DNA from: Atrina japonica
Lineage: Eukaryota > Mollusca > Bivalvia > Pterioida > Pinnidae
Direction: 5' to 3'
DNA: 64,000 nt
Assembly: GCA_030159075.1 (NCBI GenBank)
Contig: BROG01000564.1
Location: 418,001-482,000, forward strand
Position numbers and translations under genes: made by a program. Within the stretch, counting starts at the first letter, position 1; every line of letters starts with the position of its first letter. Shown piece after piece: positions 12,141 to 23,990 of this stretch. The notes below the pieces were generated by a model. It saw nothing but the letters and a program-made list of their open reading frames with translations. It made no database searches and was not told where the DNA came from.

Positions 12141-12634
12141 TGTTACAAATTTGCCGTGCAAACGTGCTTTCGTGTTAACGCGCCGTCTCACTAATACGCA
12201 GCCATCGCGCAATCGCGTTATCACGCTATCTCGCTACCGCACAACGCATGAATAAAGTATTGTGCAAACACGTTATCACGCATTTGTTCTTACACTAAAA
12301 AATGAGCGAGGGTGGGGGAGTAAAGATTATCGTCAAAATGATGATGCCACACTGAGGTAAAAAAAATGGTAAGTGGAAAAAAAATTTGAGGGTAAGTGGA
12401 AGGTGTTTCAACTCGGGGAAAAAAGGAAGCCTACTGTTTAGTGATAGTAAAATAATAAAGGAATGCTACAACGAAACAAACAAAAAGGGCCAAACAATAC
12501 CAAAATGATTTGTTTAAGAAACATTAATGCCCAGCGGCAACAAAGTCCGAAACAACTATTTTTAGAATATAGGTCACGGTCATCAGGTCACAAGATTATC
12601 TCAAACCCCATAAAATCGGGCATAATGCAGGTTT

Positions 12635-12723
12635 TTCGGAGTAACGGGCCTTCGGAGTAACGGGCCTTCGTAGTAACGGGCCTTCGGAGTAACGGGCCTT
12701 CGAAGTAACGGGCCTTCGGGTAA
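12635..12723. repeat. 16-bp minisatellite CGGAGTAACGGGCCTT, 5-6 units
   Basis: Perfect or one-mismatch head-to-tail copies (variants cgtagtaa.., cgaagtaa..). GC-rich in an AT-rich neighbourhood. Reading frames across it on either strand are by-products of the repeat. Confidence 0.9.
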
Positions 12724-13689
12724 GTGGGCTGTTCCCCAAAAAATCTGTGATCGTGAGTTCGGTCCCGCCAAGACTAACTTTTTTATTTTCGTGTTCCTAA
12801 AACTAGCGCTATTACCAGTTGTCACAGCTCGTCAAGTGCAGAGAACATTTTACTAAAATTATATGTATCATACGCAGATGTGAAAAAATCATCTTACACG
12901 TGAAAAGTATTACATATTAAGTTATTGAAGTCCAAAACCACACTTCACTGCCTCATGTATATGAAATGGACGGATGTATTTGGGCTATCTAGCGTTCTGT
13001 ATGTTGAAACATACGTAAAATGTAGAAAATATTAACGATAGTTACCGTTGTATTTATGGTCATATTTCTAACATGAACTTTTTTAAGGTGGCAATTAATT
13101 AATGCTTAAATGGTCGGTGATCTAGCTGGCTATAGCGATCGTCGTGTTGTTCGCAATCGATTGTACTTTTGGTGCAGACTTGGTCGCCGTGTTACCGTCA
13201 GAATTAAACTGCGTGTAGCGATGTGATATAGTGCGTGTACAATATATATTACGTCATAAGTAAGTACTGGAAATTTCTTATGTTGTTTTCACAGTGGCTT
13301 CAACGTTATATAAATCATTTATAAAGCAGGGTTTATGTGATTTATGAATACCAGTAAATGTAAAACCGTTTGTATCCCTCCGAATACGAAAAGCCGTAGA
13401 AGGCTGGACAGAGCCCGCGACAGCTAGTCTGGTTTCCGTGTATTACCGTCACAGTGTCAGATGTGTATATGAAATAATGTCTGTATGCTCTGTCAAAAAT
13501 GTATTGAAATTTCCCGATGTTGTCCATGCAGAATTTCATCTTATCATAAATTCTAGTTCATGGCAAACACTTTGTATCTTTCCGCATACGAAGAGCCAGA
13601 GAGGGCTATATAGGCAGGACGCGGGAAAGGTAGGGTAGCCTCCAGAATTAAAATAGGCGATTTTTATGGGTCGCCGTTTTAGTATCCAT
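12724..13689. other. Non-coding stretch
   Basis: No gene supported. Two diverged direct repeats of about 60 bp (13362-13425 and 13562-13625: '..tttgtatc..tccg.atacgaa.agcc..ag..ggct') are visible; their nature is unknown. Confidence 0.4.
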
Positions 13690-14035
13690 TATTTCTGATA
13701 TCAAAAATTCATTTTCGAAAATCATTAGAAAACATGTTTTGATATAAAAAAATCGAATGACTTTCCAAAAATGACTTTCTGATATAAATAAAATCAAATT
13801 TCTGATATCAGAAATTCATTTTTTGATATCAAAAAATTTAATTTCTGATATAAACAAATCACCTCTATTTCCTGATATCAAAAAATCGAATTTCTGATAC
13901 CAAAAATAACCTCTATTTTCTGATATCAAGAATTCGATTTTTTTACATCAAAAACTCGAATTTTTGGTATCAGAAATTCGATTTTTTATATCAAAAAATG
14001 AATTTTTAATATCAGAAAATAGTGAATAAATACTA
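13690..14035. repeat. Array of palindromic TTTCTGATATCAGAAATTC-type words
   Basis: Words built around GATATC ('ctgatatcaaaaattc', 'tttctgatatcagaaattca', 'aattcgattttttgatatc') recur in both orientations about every 25-35 bp. Adjacent units can therefore pair as hairpins. No coding capacity. Confidence 0.75.
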
Positions 14036-14708
14036 AAACGGCGCGACATAAATAGTATTACTTATTACTTTCTGTTATTCATAGCAGATTTGACGGTCTT
14101 CTTACTCCGTTCGACGTTTTTCTTTTTTATAAATTTCAAATCTCTTTATAAAGTTATAAACTGCTGTTCCCAATATATTTGCTAAGTTTTATTAAAGGTA
14201 ATACGATACTATTTCGTCCATTTTATTATTTTCCCTTTTGTGGATTTATTTGATATGTGTAATATGATCGCAGAGTTATTTCAGGGATGGGTACATTGTT
14301 TAAGTTAAAATGCATAAGCACATGTTCCGCCTTTACTTGGTTTTCTGGGCCAGCATTTGTGGATAGTTTAAATACTAGTATCTAGTAAATAGGCCTACCA
14401 CAATCTCACATTATCCCTGATTCTATATTATTGCACCAGGTACATGCTGTTTCTCAATTTTTTAGAGCAAAAAATGTATGGAATCATTGCAGTTTCGTTG
14501 ATAATGTATGTCAACATTACTTTCTATCGATGTCACATGACAGAATTACTATAGGCCTACCGTTAGTAGAAAATACAGGTCTACCCCAAGTGATAAAGTA
14601 ACAATATGCCACTCAATGAATCTTGTAACTCGACTGAATGAAATCCTTGCATCATTTGACAATCGGGTCAACATTTTTTTCGCGAACTCTGTTGGTAATT
14701 GTGTCTGG

Positions 14709-14742
<34 letters not shown>

Positions 14743-16160
14743 CGCCGCTTTTTAAGTGATATTTTAAGTGATATTCGGTGTTTATTCTGTATACTTCCTT
14801 GAGGCCTTGAGGGAAGTACTTTCCTATCAGCACGTGCATCGTATGTGTATACTTGGCAATGTGAACTAGATTTCCTTTGGACTATCGGGCCATCGGACTA
14901 TTGGAATTCGAAAAGTTCTATTCGACCCTCTCAGTATCAAGATGTTCCATTCATCAACACTTCCATTTCTAGATTTTGATCATTTCTTTTTATCGGTGTA
15001 ATGCAATTTGAACACAAAATATGTAAAACTCAAAAGCTGTAACGTTAGGTAAGGAATAGCTGTATATGTTTACATACCAACTGGATTAATCAATCGACAA
15101 CGCATGAAGGCGTTTGGCAAAGTGCCAAATATGTGATGGAACAAAGACTGTTAGCAAAACAACAATAATCGGGTTGTTTCGGGTATTCGTTTTTCTGTAA
15201 AAAAAACTCAATACACAATTTTCTATAAATAGATCAGCATGTAATAAAACGTGTTTTATTGAGTAAACAAATCCCGTCGTGATTTATAAAGTTTCTAGCT
15301 TCACAAATGTTAAAACAACTTTTAAACTCCGTTTTTATCGTGATATTTTGTATGCCTCGATGAGTTTAGTTCAGCAATGATTTAATTTCCCAAGGTCGCT
15401 TTTGCAGCGATGGAATTAGGCAACAGTGATATAGTAACTAGATCTATTTATGTTTTACCAGGGTTGCATTTCTGCTTACCTATAGTGAAAAACGAGTTAC
15501 CATCCATTTATCTCTATAAAGTCAATTAATTATTCTGTGAATTCTAACTACCTTGTTTTATCATATATCATTATATCGAATTGTAAATCCATCATTATTA
15601 GTAAAATCATTTTGCAACATGCAATAAGAGCATATTTAAATCAATATGCTAATTTCAAGATTAATATTTCCATCCCTACAGCCAGTAATAGACTGATCAT
15701 AAACAATTAAAAGAACATACCACTCTGAAGATGGGGGAGGAGTGAAAGGAATAATGTTCTTTTCTTTCTCTTTGAAACCTAACTTTTTGTTTATATTTGA
15801 TTAAAACTATTGCTTTTCTTTAGCTATTTGTACTTTTATCGTTTACTTATATTTTATTTAAATTTTACAACCACATTTATTTTCCACCATCACTTTAACA
15901 CATCCGAAATATTCATTCCATTTGGTAGGTCTATAATTCTTATACCTACATGTATATGCATGTACTACATCCATCGGCTCTTTTATTACACGTAAAATTC
16001 TGTGTCTAGAAACTGCAAGCAACAACACGATATATTCTGTGACATAATAAAATATTTTTATTGGTTTCTCATTTGTCTTTAGATATATGAACTTTAAACA
16101 TGCACAAAAAGATAACTTTAGTTTCGCTATCTCTAGACCTTTTGGCAACGACGAATGACG
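14036..16160. other. AT-rich non-coding stretch with a small (AT)n
   Basis: (AT)n at 14710-14739 is the only clear structure. No frame with a recognisable domain on either strand. Confidence 0.5.
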
Positions 16161-16171
16161 GAGAGACGGGG

Positions 16172-16432
16172 AGCCGGCCTGGCTCAGTCGGTAGCGCGCT
16201 CGACTCTGGATCGTGAGGTCATGAGTTCGAGTCCCGCCGGTGACAGGTTGGTTTCCTGTCTTTCGGATGAGACAGTCAAGGTCCCGTGTCACAGTAGGTG
16301 TCGGCAGGTTAAAGAACCTTCACTGCTCAATGGCCGTAAGTGCCGAGCATAGGCCAAAATTTGAAGCGGCATTTGGTGACGTTTCCATATGAGTGAAATA
16401 TTCTTCAGTGGGACGTTAAAAAAATAAACAAA
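16172..16432 (+). mobile_element. tRNA-headed SINE
   Basis: The head contains a Pol III A box (TGGCTCAGTCGG at about 16189) and B box (GAGTTCGAGTCCC at about 16222). Next comes a middle domain ('gtcggcaggttaaagaacc', 'ggccgtaagtgccgagcat'). The tail is 'gaaatattcttcagtgggacgtt' plus TTAAAAAAATAAACAAACAAAC. The 3' half recurs in minus orientation at 41471-41640. No target-site duplication is clear. The 144-aa minus frame across it (15858-16292) is a shadow. Confidence 0.9.
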
Positions 16433-17041
16433 CAAACAGAGGCTAACAATATGACAGAAGTAACATTATAACACTCAGTTTTAGCACATTCAAGACATTA
16501 TTATAAAACAAATTATCCCACCAAGGCATCCGAAATGATAAAATACACAATTTTATGTTTTAATTCTTAGTCTTATATTATTAGTTATTTGATTATGGTA
16601 CCATTCGCCCTAAAAAGCAACTGGTAACACATGCGTAATCTGCAGATTCGTTCGCCATTTTCGAGTTATTCCGTTCTGTTAATTTTGTCGGAATAGTTTG
16701 TACTTATATCACGTAACTAAACAGAAATCCGGTAAGGTCAGTTTCGATTACGTTTTGTAACGTTGAAAAGTGACATCACTTCATAATGTTGGCTGCTTTT
16801 GAAATAACGCACCTATCACTGCGCTGTATCAACCAGAAGTGGTGCTGCCCTACTTTTTCTTTGTTAGTGCATAGAACTATAATATATTTTAAAGCAGGGG
16901 ATTCATCTTCCAGAAAATGTAGAGGAAACTATCTAGAATTCTTGAAATATTGTTTTACACCAAAACAATGATTTTTCAATTAAATGGAGAAGGAGAAACT
17001 AATTTACACATGATAAATCCAGGACAACACCGTCAACCTTC
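16433..17041. other. Non-coding stretch
   Basis: No gene, repeat array or RNA gene seen; small frames only. Confidence 0.45.
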
Positions 17042-17145
17042 CATATGTAAACTTGTGCTCGAACCTGCGCTCACTAGAAGTAAGGGACCTCATGGTTTCA
17101 AGCGTGATTGGTCTTGTCTAACCACTCGGCTATCGATTCCCAGAA
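17042..17145 (-). mobile_element. Degenerate tRNA-like sequence or SINE head
   Basis: Read on the minus strand it contains 'ATAGCCGAGTGGTTAGACAAG' (A-box-like) and, 60 nt on, 'GCAGGTTCGAGCAC' (B-box-like). Acceptor-stem pairing is poor, so I call a tRNA-derived relic and not a tRNA gene. Confidence 0.5.
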
Positions 17146-18307
17146 ACTACCTATAGGTCTAAGGACACTTACCTGGCCTATTTTTCGTTGTACCTCTCCC
17201 TCTTTAAATGTGAGTGATTAAATGTGAGACTTTTAAATCATTGCCACAAAGAATACAGGCGTGAACCATAAATTTATGGAGCAAGGCAGTTTATTGAATA
17301 GCAAAACATATTAACTCTTTAACAATTGGTTCCCCTTTTATATAATAGATCTTCAGATATATTTTACATGTAACATGAATACCAAGAATTATAATGTAAA
17401 TAATATACATGTAGTCCTATTAACCGACAAAAAAAAAATGCATACGGATGAGAAGTGCTCAGATAGGCTACAGGACGTCGAAGTTAGTTGTTATCGATAG
17501 GTATTCCTGTACTTCAATAAATAATTACAGTACGACGTCACGGGAATCAAGACCGATATACATGCAATTATTCTCATCTGGCAGATGATATGCATCTACG
17601 CTGTAAATAGGTCTATAAAAATATTTTACCATCATTACATATCGTTAATCGCCATTTTTATCCGAATGTGGTCTTATTATATATTTTGTACGAAATCAAC
17701 AAATGTTACTTAAACAGGATCAGAAGCAGGTAGTAGAATATGCTAATTGCTGACAATAAAATGTTTTTGACATAGATTGCATAATTATCTGTAACTCTGA
17801 TTATCAACACCCAAAACTACATCTTCATCAAACATGCATTCAATATAATTTAAAGTAATAGTAAAACATATTATCATGCTGTATCAATCAAATAATCCGA
17901 AAATATCATTTAGAAACCCAAACTAAATCTTACTTACCTCCACAAAGACCTAAACTGTCTATTTCAATAAATGGCGCATGCTCACTGGGATTAATCTACT
18001 TTTATTTCCGTTTGCGTGCGAACGCACTGGTTTTACTTGATTGCGCAACAGAAACAAGAAACACGATATGAATGTCATGTATTTTTGAATAAACTCCCGA
18101 GGACACATTTCAACTATGTCTCGCTTTGTAGGTCGTATTGTATGCCTACACATTAGATTTGTTTTAGGGTAGGCCGTTCCATTGTTAAGCCTGTCTAAAT
18201 GGTGACCAATTTATTTGATTGGGTCGCAGGAAGTTAAATGTAACCCCGTAGTTGTACATTAAACTAAACTTTTGAATGTGAAGGGTATGGTGGCATATTT
18301 CTGCTAT
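17146..18307. other. Non-coding stretch
   Basis: AT-rich, no supported gene. The minus frame at 17959-18153 has no recognisable domain. Confidence 0.45.
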
Positions 18308-18467
18308 CGAGTTGCCGACTTACGACTTAATGATGTCGACATAATTTCGTGATTATGTCGACATGATATGAGAAGATGTCGACATCGTAGAAAAAGATGT
18401 CAACTTATTAATTCAACTTGCAGAGATAATAACGCCGAGATTATTATCTAGCAAGTCGGAAACTCGG
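18308..18467. mobile_element. 160-bp MITE-like element with ~17-bp inverted ends
   Basis: The left end CGAGTTGCCGACTTACGA pairs with the right end GCAAGTCGGAAACTCGG (reverse complement CCGAGTTTCCGACTTGC). Inside are three ATGTCGACAT palindromes (about 18333, 18355 and 18376) and an inner hairpin GATAATAA..TTATTATC at 18425-18448. Non-coding. Target-site duplication not identified. Confidence 0.6.
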
Positions 18468-18499
18468 TTTAATATCGTGTTTATGCTCAGATGTGTTAT

Positions 18500-18672
18500 T
18501 TACTCGTCAGTTATTTATGTCGACATAGTAACCAGAAGATGTCAACATCTAATCTGTAAACCGGAAAAAACGAGTCGGCACCAAAGCAGCATAGTTTAGC
18601 ACACACGTGCTCTTGACACTTGCAAATTTTCTCCATGAGTCTTCCGGATTCCAGATTAGATGTCGACATCCT
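18500..18672. repeat. Related ATGTCGACAT-containing fragment
   Basis: Further 'atgtcgacat' or 'gatgtcaacatc' words at about 18518, 18538 and 18659, plus 'cgagtcggcacc' at about 18569 resembling the end of the neighbouring MITE-like unit. Probably a second, broken copy. Confidence 0.4.
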
Positions 18673-19410
18673 TTAAAACAACATCAAACGTACTCTAAGC
18701 CGGTTTGAAAAAAAGATACTTTCTCGATGTGTAGTAGGCTTTGTTTATTTGCGATAGAGCCTAGCCTAAAGCTTTCTTGGATAGTAGCATAAAATATAAT
18801 ACCTCTATGTTTACAGCTTGAAGTGCTAATTTTGTGGAATGCTACGCTTAATCTGATTGGTCGATATAAATAGGTTTCTTGACCTATCAAGTTCAATAAT
18901 AGAATGGCTCATACCCGCTGTCTATGAACGAAGTGTAGTAGTTAGTCGGGGACCAGCTTAACGTACAGTGAAAGGCGTCAGATTTGAGAAGTAGCCTAAA
19001 AGAATGGCATGACACTCATGACTTACCAATTTTACACCAATCAACATTTACTGATTTAACCGCCCCCCCCCTCCTCAAATGACCTGAAACAAGATGCACA
19101 CTGTGTCATAACTATCATTGAATGTCGTCAATAAAGATATAATTACGAAACCGAAAGTAACCAATTCACATTTCTGTTGACGTCATACTGAACGAAATAT
19201 GGCAACTAGAAAAAGGTCTATTGGAATTGCTATTATGATGCACTCTGATTGTTTTGCGTTATTTCATTGGTCGATGACGATGGAAACTGACAGTGGATTC
19301 ACGTTTACTGCTAGTTTTTTATATGACGTCACACAGACAGTTTTGTTGACCGATTTTGATGCACTTGTTGAACTGTACTGTTTACTTATTTTGTAATACA
19401 ATGTTTATCA

Positions 19411-19619
19411 ATATAAAAATCTCAGATACCAAAGTATAAATCAATAGGATGTCCAGGACATAGATACAAATCCGGTAAAAATGGACAAACACGGACCTCT
19501 GGAAACCAAGAGGTGGGATCAGGTGCCATGGAGGAGTAAGCATCCCCTGTCGACCGGTCACACCCGCCGTGAGTCCACAGTCAAGTCCAATGAAACACGT
19601 GAGGAGTGTATCCTCGTCA
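19411..19619 (-). repeat. Penelope-type tail repeat, copy 1 (209 bp)
   Basis: Matches 19808-20016 over 209 bp with a single difference noticed (ccggtaaaa versus ccgataaaa). The reverse complement encodes a stretch beginning [20 protein letters not shown] that also follows the reverse-transcriptase stop at 29.7 kb. The two direct copies are 188 bp apart, as in the pseudo-LTR arrangement of Penelope-like elements. Confidence 0.85.
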
Positions 19620-19807
19620 TCAAACAATCTCTGCGAGTCTGTGCTCCCGATAGACTTCACAGAAGGACACCTTTTTATACTGGGCGCCGTGTCATCCAGT
19701 ATGCAATTTTTTGGTACTTCTTTATCCATTAAATGTGTATGTACCGAGTGACAAGTATCCTCGGGGACAATATGTCCACCAGCAGTGATACATACTCGGT
19801 GGTAAAA
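19620..19807 (-). other. 188-bp spacer between the two tail repeats
   Basis: A minus-strand frame here (MDKEVPKNC...TDSQRLF) runs in frame into the downstream tail, giving a 115-codon ORF (19382-19729). Near its right side are 'taccgagtgac' and 'catactcggtgg', a small inverted pair. It probably represents the end of another family member upstream of a second tail. Function unknown. Confidence 0.4.
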
Positions 19808-20016
19808 ATATAAAAATCTCAGATACCAAAGTATAAATCAATAGGATGTCCAGGACATAGATACAAATCCGATAAAAATGGACAAACACGGACCTCTGGA
19901 AACCAAGAGGTGGGATCAGGTGCCATGGAGGAGTAAGCATCCCCTGTCGACCGGTCACACCCGCCGTGAGTCCACAGTCAAGTCCAATGAAACACGTGAG
20001 GAGTGTATCCTCGTCA
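19808..20016 (-). repeat. Penelope-type tail repeat, copy 2 (209 bp)
   Basis: Near-identical to copy 1. It is followed directly, in the minus direction's upstream side (20017-20178), by the C-terminal end of the reverse-transcriptase ORF, matching the ORF-to-tail order at 29.6-29.97 kb. Confidence 0.85.
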
Positions 20017-20178
20017 CAATTGGTACAGACGTCTCAATAACTGTCAACGAAAAGGCAACTCAACATTTCTTCCAGCGAAACAGAGTAATCGCAAACAAGA
20101 CTATCATACCGACCGTAAAACTTGCGGAACGTTGACATTAAACGCGGTTTTCGATATCCCTGTGTCAATAATTTGTCA
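20017..20178 (-). pseudogene. Penelope-like reverse transcriptase, C-terminal fragment
   Basis: The reverse complement encodes about 50 residues ending with a DSY stop, with words KLLTQGYRKPRL and STFRKFYGRYDSL. It is almost base-identical to 29572-29720 on the plus strand (one difference noticed: GAA versus GGA before the last methionine). The rest of the RT is absent, so this is a 5'-truncated insertion. The near identity implies recent mobility of the family. Confidence 0.85.
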
Positions 20179-21349
20179 GTGTCTTCAGTGATCCTTGTTC
20201 CATGTCCGAGGTAATGGTTATCTCAATCCTAGTAGTAACTACTTTACTATTGGGGTAGGGAAGCTCTTTCATGGACTTGGTCAACCCTAAATATATAATG
20301 TCCGTTGACGGTCAATAACAAACCCAATTACTAATAGAATTCTGCCTCTGTAGTTGTAGCTTATGTTCAGTTTAAAATTGAAAGCAGAAAATGAGAGCGC
20401 TGGGAGATCTGGTTTTAATAAGTTTGGCTGTAACGCAGAACGTAACAATGTAGATTTACGTTGACTAACATAATATAGCATGTTGATTTATAAGGACCTC
20501 ACAAGCATGAAGACAGTTGATTCCAGAGGAAGCTTACGAGAGAATATCGATCATTCATGATAGCAGATTCATTTAGGAGAACATCCATAAAACGTTGTGT
20601 TAAACAACAAACAAGTAATGACATTCTGAAGAAAGTTAAAATGTGGTTAATGTTTAGAATATTATTGATTTTAATTCTACAGAACGTCAACGATAGAATG
20701 ATTAATGTAAACGACCAATGTGCACAGCTGCTGCACAGAATTTTTTTTCCAATGATCCATTGCATTTATACTCGATGCTTTTCAAAAAATGAAAAACAAT
20801 CCTTATATTTATATATATTACAATTTTCTGTGAATCTGTAGTCAGCTGGTTACGAAATCCATTCTATGTATATGGCTTTGTGTTGTTGTTTTTCATGTGA
20901 CGTAACAGCTAAACATCTCTGTCCGAAAATACTAAATTAAGTTTATTTTTCTTATTTTCATATCATTTTGAAAGAAATTAGTGATATGGAAAATTTTGAA
21001 TAATTGTCAGATTTGTTTTGAGGTTATTTTAAATAATTCGACTGCTTAGTACCGGAAGACTAAATGCGTCAGAAGAGAATTGAAAATGCAAATGGCCGCG
21101 CCCATGGCCATGCTGTATAATGTATTTACAACAAATTTGTGTTTGAATTCTGATATATCGTAGATGGAATATACCATAGAAAGTTTGAGTGTGACTTACG
21201 AGAAGGGAGACAGCTAATATTCATTCATGACAACTGAAAGTAGCCATTTTATTTGACATTTTTTACCAATCAGCTGGGAACCATGATGACTGATTCGTAC
21301 GTAATTAACTTCCGTAAGTATTCACTTGGCCTGATTTCGTCAAACATAT
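20179..21349. other. Non-coding flank left of the TIR element
   Basis: Short opposing frames at 20499-20841 overlap each other and show no domain. No supported gene. Confidence 0.45.
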
Positions 21350-21742
21350 TAGTCCGGGAGCTAGAAGGGTCAACCGTGCACCCCCCACACAAACCTCCGA
21401 ACCAATATTTTTCTGAAGCCTCATGACCCCCTGATCACGAAAATGAATGTTAACATTGCGTAAGTTGGGACGAACTTCCGGTTGTGACGTCATCAATATG
21501 GCCGCCCTAGTGAAATTTACCCAAAATGTGAAAAAACTCATAAAATCGTCATGTGTTGACCAAAGTTAACAAATGAGGTATCAAAATGACTGTAATGGAA
21601 TAACAAACATATCTATCAACAAAAGAAAAACTACTATAAAAAGATTTATTGCTTAAAAAATGAATTTATATCGATTTTGAGGTCAAAATTGAACATTTTC
21701 ACAAAATAATTGGCATTATTTTTTAGGGTCAAATTTCTTCCA
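21350..21742 (+). repeat. Left terminal inverted repeat
   Basis: Inverted match to 26898-27283. Contains the palindrome TGACGTCA (CRE-type, about 21486) immediately beside 'tcaatatggccgcc'. The pairing extends inward through 'gaatttatatcgattttgaggtcaaaatt' and 'cacaaaataattggcat'. Confidence 0.9.
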
Positions 21743-22090
21743 TGCCTGAGAGAGGTTTTTTGAACCCCATTCAATCAACATAAAACACAGATTCATGCCA
21801 ATTTTCAGGAGCGGTCAAACACAACTTCATGAAGACGGACGCCATCATAAAACCTAAAGGAAATACAGTCTTAGCTTTCTTGTTTCATTTGGTTAGAAAA
21901 GCAGTCTATTATATATCTGTTCTAAATATTGCATTTTTGTATGTTACAGATCAAGCATATAGTGATAGGTTCTAATACATACAACGATAATGATGCAAAG
22001 TTCCTCTGATACCCAGGATCCCCCAAAAGATGATGGCCCGCCGCCTCAAAGAGAAGGTGTGGTGAAAATTGTAAAGCATCAACGTCCGGT

Positions 22091-23404
22091 ATGAAACCAA
22101 GATGTGTCATCCATATTCAGGGATTAAAATGTGGACAACTGCAGTTATTCACGAGCATGAAAGATCGCAACAAAGCATTGGACAAAATCAAAGTACGATC
22201 TCTTAGACTTTGCCAACCAGTCGGTTCTATACATAGAATGCAACAGGTGTGTGACCTCATTCCCGAAACTTATACAGACTCTGATGGATATCATCGTGAA
22301 TGTTATCAGAGGTTCCCCATGAACCTTAATCGCCTTAAGGTTCCTCCAGACACGTCGGAAGCAACATGTTCATCTAGAACAAGTCGGCGATCTTCAAATG
22401 ACAGTGATACCATTATCTTCAAGCCCAATTGTATATTCTGTAATTCCGAAGGGCGCAAGAAAATGAAGGTGAAGGGTAGCTGGACAAGTGAAGGAACCTC
22501 TAAGTTTGAGTTTGATGGTTGGAAACGAGTTCTAGGAGTAGCAGAGAAGAAATCCGATGAACAACTCTTGACTAGAATAAGAGGACATGATTTGTTTGCA
22601 TGCGAGGCGCAATTTCACAAGAGCTGTAGAGCCAAGTACATAACAGACCCAAAGCAGTGGAGAAGTACTGGTGACGAGAAGAGGACACACCAGGAAAAGC
22701 TTGAACTGGCACATAGAACATCGTATCACAATGTGTGTGAGAAGATTAACAAAGATGTGATATGCGACAAAAAGATTGTCACAATGTGTGAGCTTCTTCG
22801 GGTCTATATTTCGAGTCTGCAAGATACGGAGTTCGCCAATCCTAACTATCGCAGTGAGAAACTGAAGGTCAAGCTGGCAAAGGATGTCAACTATTGTGGA
22901 AAATTATCATTCTGCCAACTTGATAAGCAGACAAAGTTTACCCCATGCATTGTATACAGCTCTGACATTGATGTAAACCGTGCTGTCAAGAGTGCATATG
23001 CACTAGGTTCCACTGACATGATTAAGGATGTCGCCACTCACCTACACCAATTGATTCTGCGTAGCTTTGAACAATCGACAGAACTGAAATGGCCACCAAC
23101 ATCAACAGACTTAGAAAACAGTGAGGAGATACTCCCACTGCAGCTGAAGAAGTTCTTAAGTTATGTGATCACTGGGACACCAACTGCTGACACGTCACGA
23201 GCCAACAGGCTTGTACTTTCTATTGGCCAAGACATATGCAGGGCCGCTACCAATGAAGAATGTAAATTACCAAAGCATGTGCTTATCTGTATGACAATGC
23301 GACATCTGTTCAGAAGCAAACAACTGATAACCTTATTGAACAGAATGGGACACTCAGAGAGTTACTCCTTCTTGAACTTGAGACAGCTATTGCTCAGGCT
23401 GTAG
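22091..23404 (+). pseudogene. Segment 1: two tandem Cys/His modules and linker (437 codons)
   Basis: Module 1 (about residues 5-75) has CVIHIQGLKCG followed by GYHRECYQRF. Module 2 (about 115-180) has NCIFCNSEGRKK, FDGWKRVLGV and FACEAQFHKSCRAKY. The repeated C-x2-C ... H-x3-C pattern suggests two zinc-binding, probably DNA-binding, units. Residues 200-420 are helical and Lys-rich (KKFLSYVITGTP, SIGQDICRAATNE, CMTMRHLFRSKQLI). The last ~12 residues are out of frame: the true continuation lies one frame over (LLELETAIAQAVEE), locating a frameshift near 23360. Confidence 0.8.
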
Positions 23405-23990
23405 AAGAAACATCAAGTTTTCTGTCCACCCAAATTGTTCGTGATCCTGATGCTCCATCGGTGTTCCATTCAGAATTTGACAACTTTGATCAGCTCTTGA
23501 ACGATCTGACAGGCATGGGGTCTATTCACACTGCTCATGGTATTATGATGCAGGACATCGAAGGAAACCCAGAGCAACAGGAGGGTACTCGTCCTGAAAT
23601 CCCGGCCGTCAGCAGAAGTGGAGCGCGTTCTCTGAAAACAGATCAAGTCGGGAATCTTCCTGAATGCTATGTGACACAACGTAAGAGTCCATCCCTCACA
23701 ATCCAACAGTTGACATGCCCTTGAGGCGAAGAAGCCCTAAAACGCGCCATGAGACGCAATTTTGTCTGGATTCTCATTCGCATGATTCGTACAGCCTCAC
23801 AGGACGTACCTGGTTGGTCAGGCTTCACATCCGTAACTGGTAGGCCACCAACAAATCTCACCACCATCGACTATTACCCAGTCATCACCCAACCCATCAC
23901 CGATTATAAGACCGTGCAAGAATGTCTGAGATATGCTGAAGAGAGGCAACACATGAAGTAAACCAGCAGTATGTCATAACAACCTTCGAC
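23405..23990 (+). pseudogene. Segment 2: linker carrying FDNFD and PGWSGF motifs
   Basis: In frame +1 relative to segment 1: QIVRDPDAPSVFHSEFDNFD and GSIHTAHGIMMQDIEG up to a TGA at 23722. The same frame then continues (NFVWILIRMIRTASQDVPGW, YPVITQPITDYKTVQECL) to about 23945, where another shift restores the frame of segment 3. The residue missing at the TGA cannot be determined. Confidence 0.75.

Noticed and set aside
13690..14035. CRISPR-like spaced repeats
   Set aside because: Eukaryotic context; units are irregular in spacing and orientation with no distinct spacers.
15858..16292. 144-residue minus-strand frame as a gene
   Set aside because: Most of it lies antisense across a tRNA-headed SINE, so it is a shadow.
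17042..17145. Functional tRNA gene
   Set aside because: A- and B-box-like words exist but acceptor and anticodon stems do not pair well; relic or SINE head.
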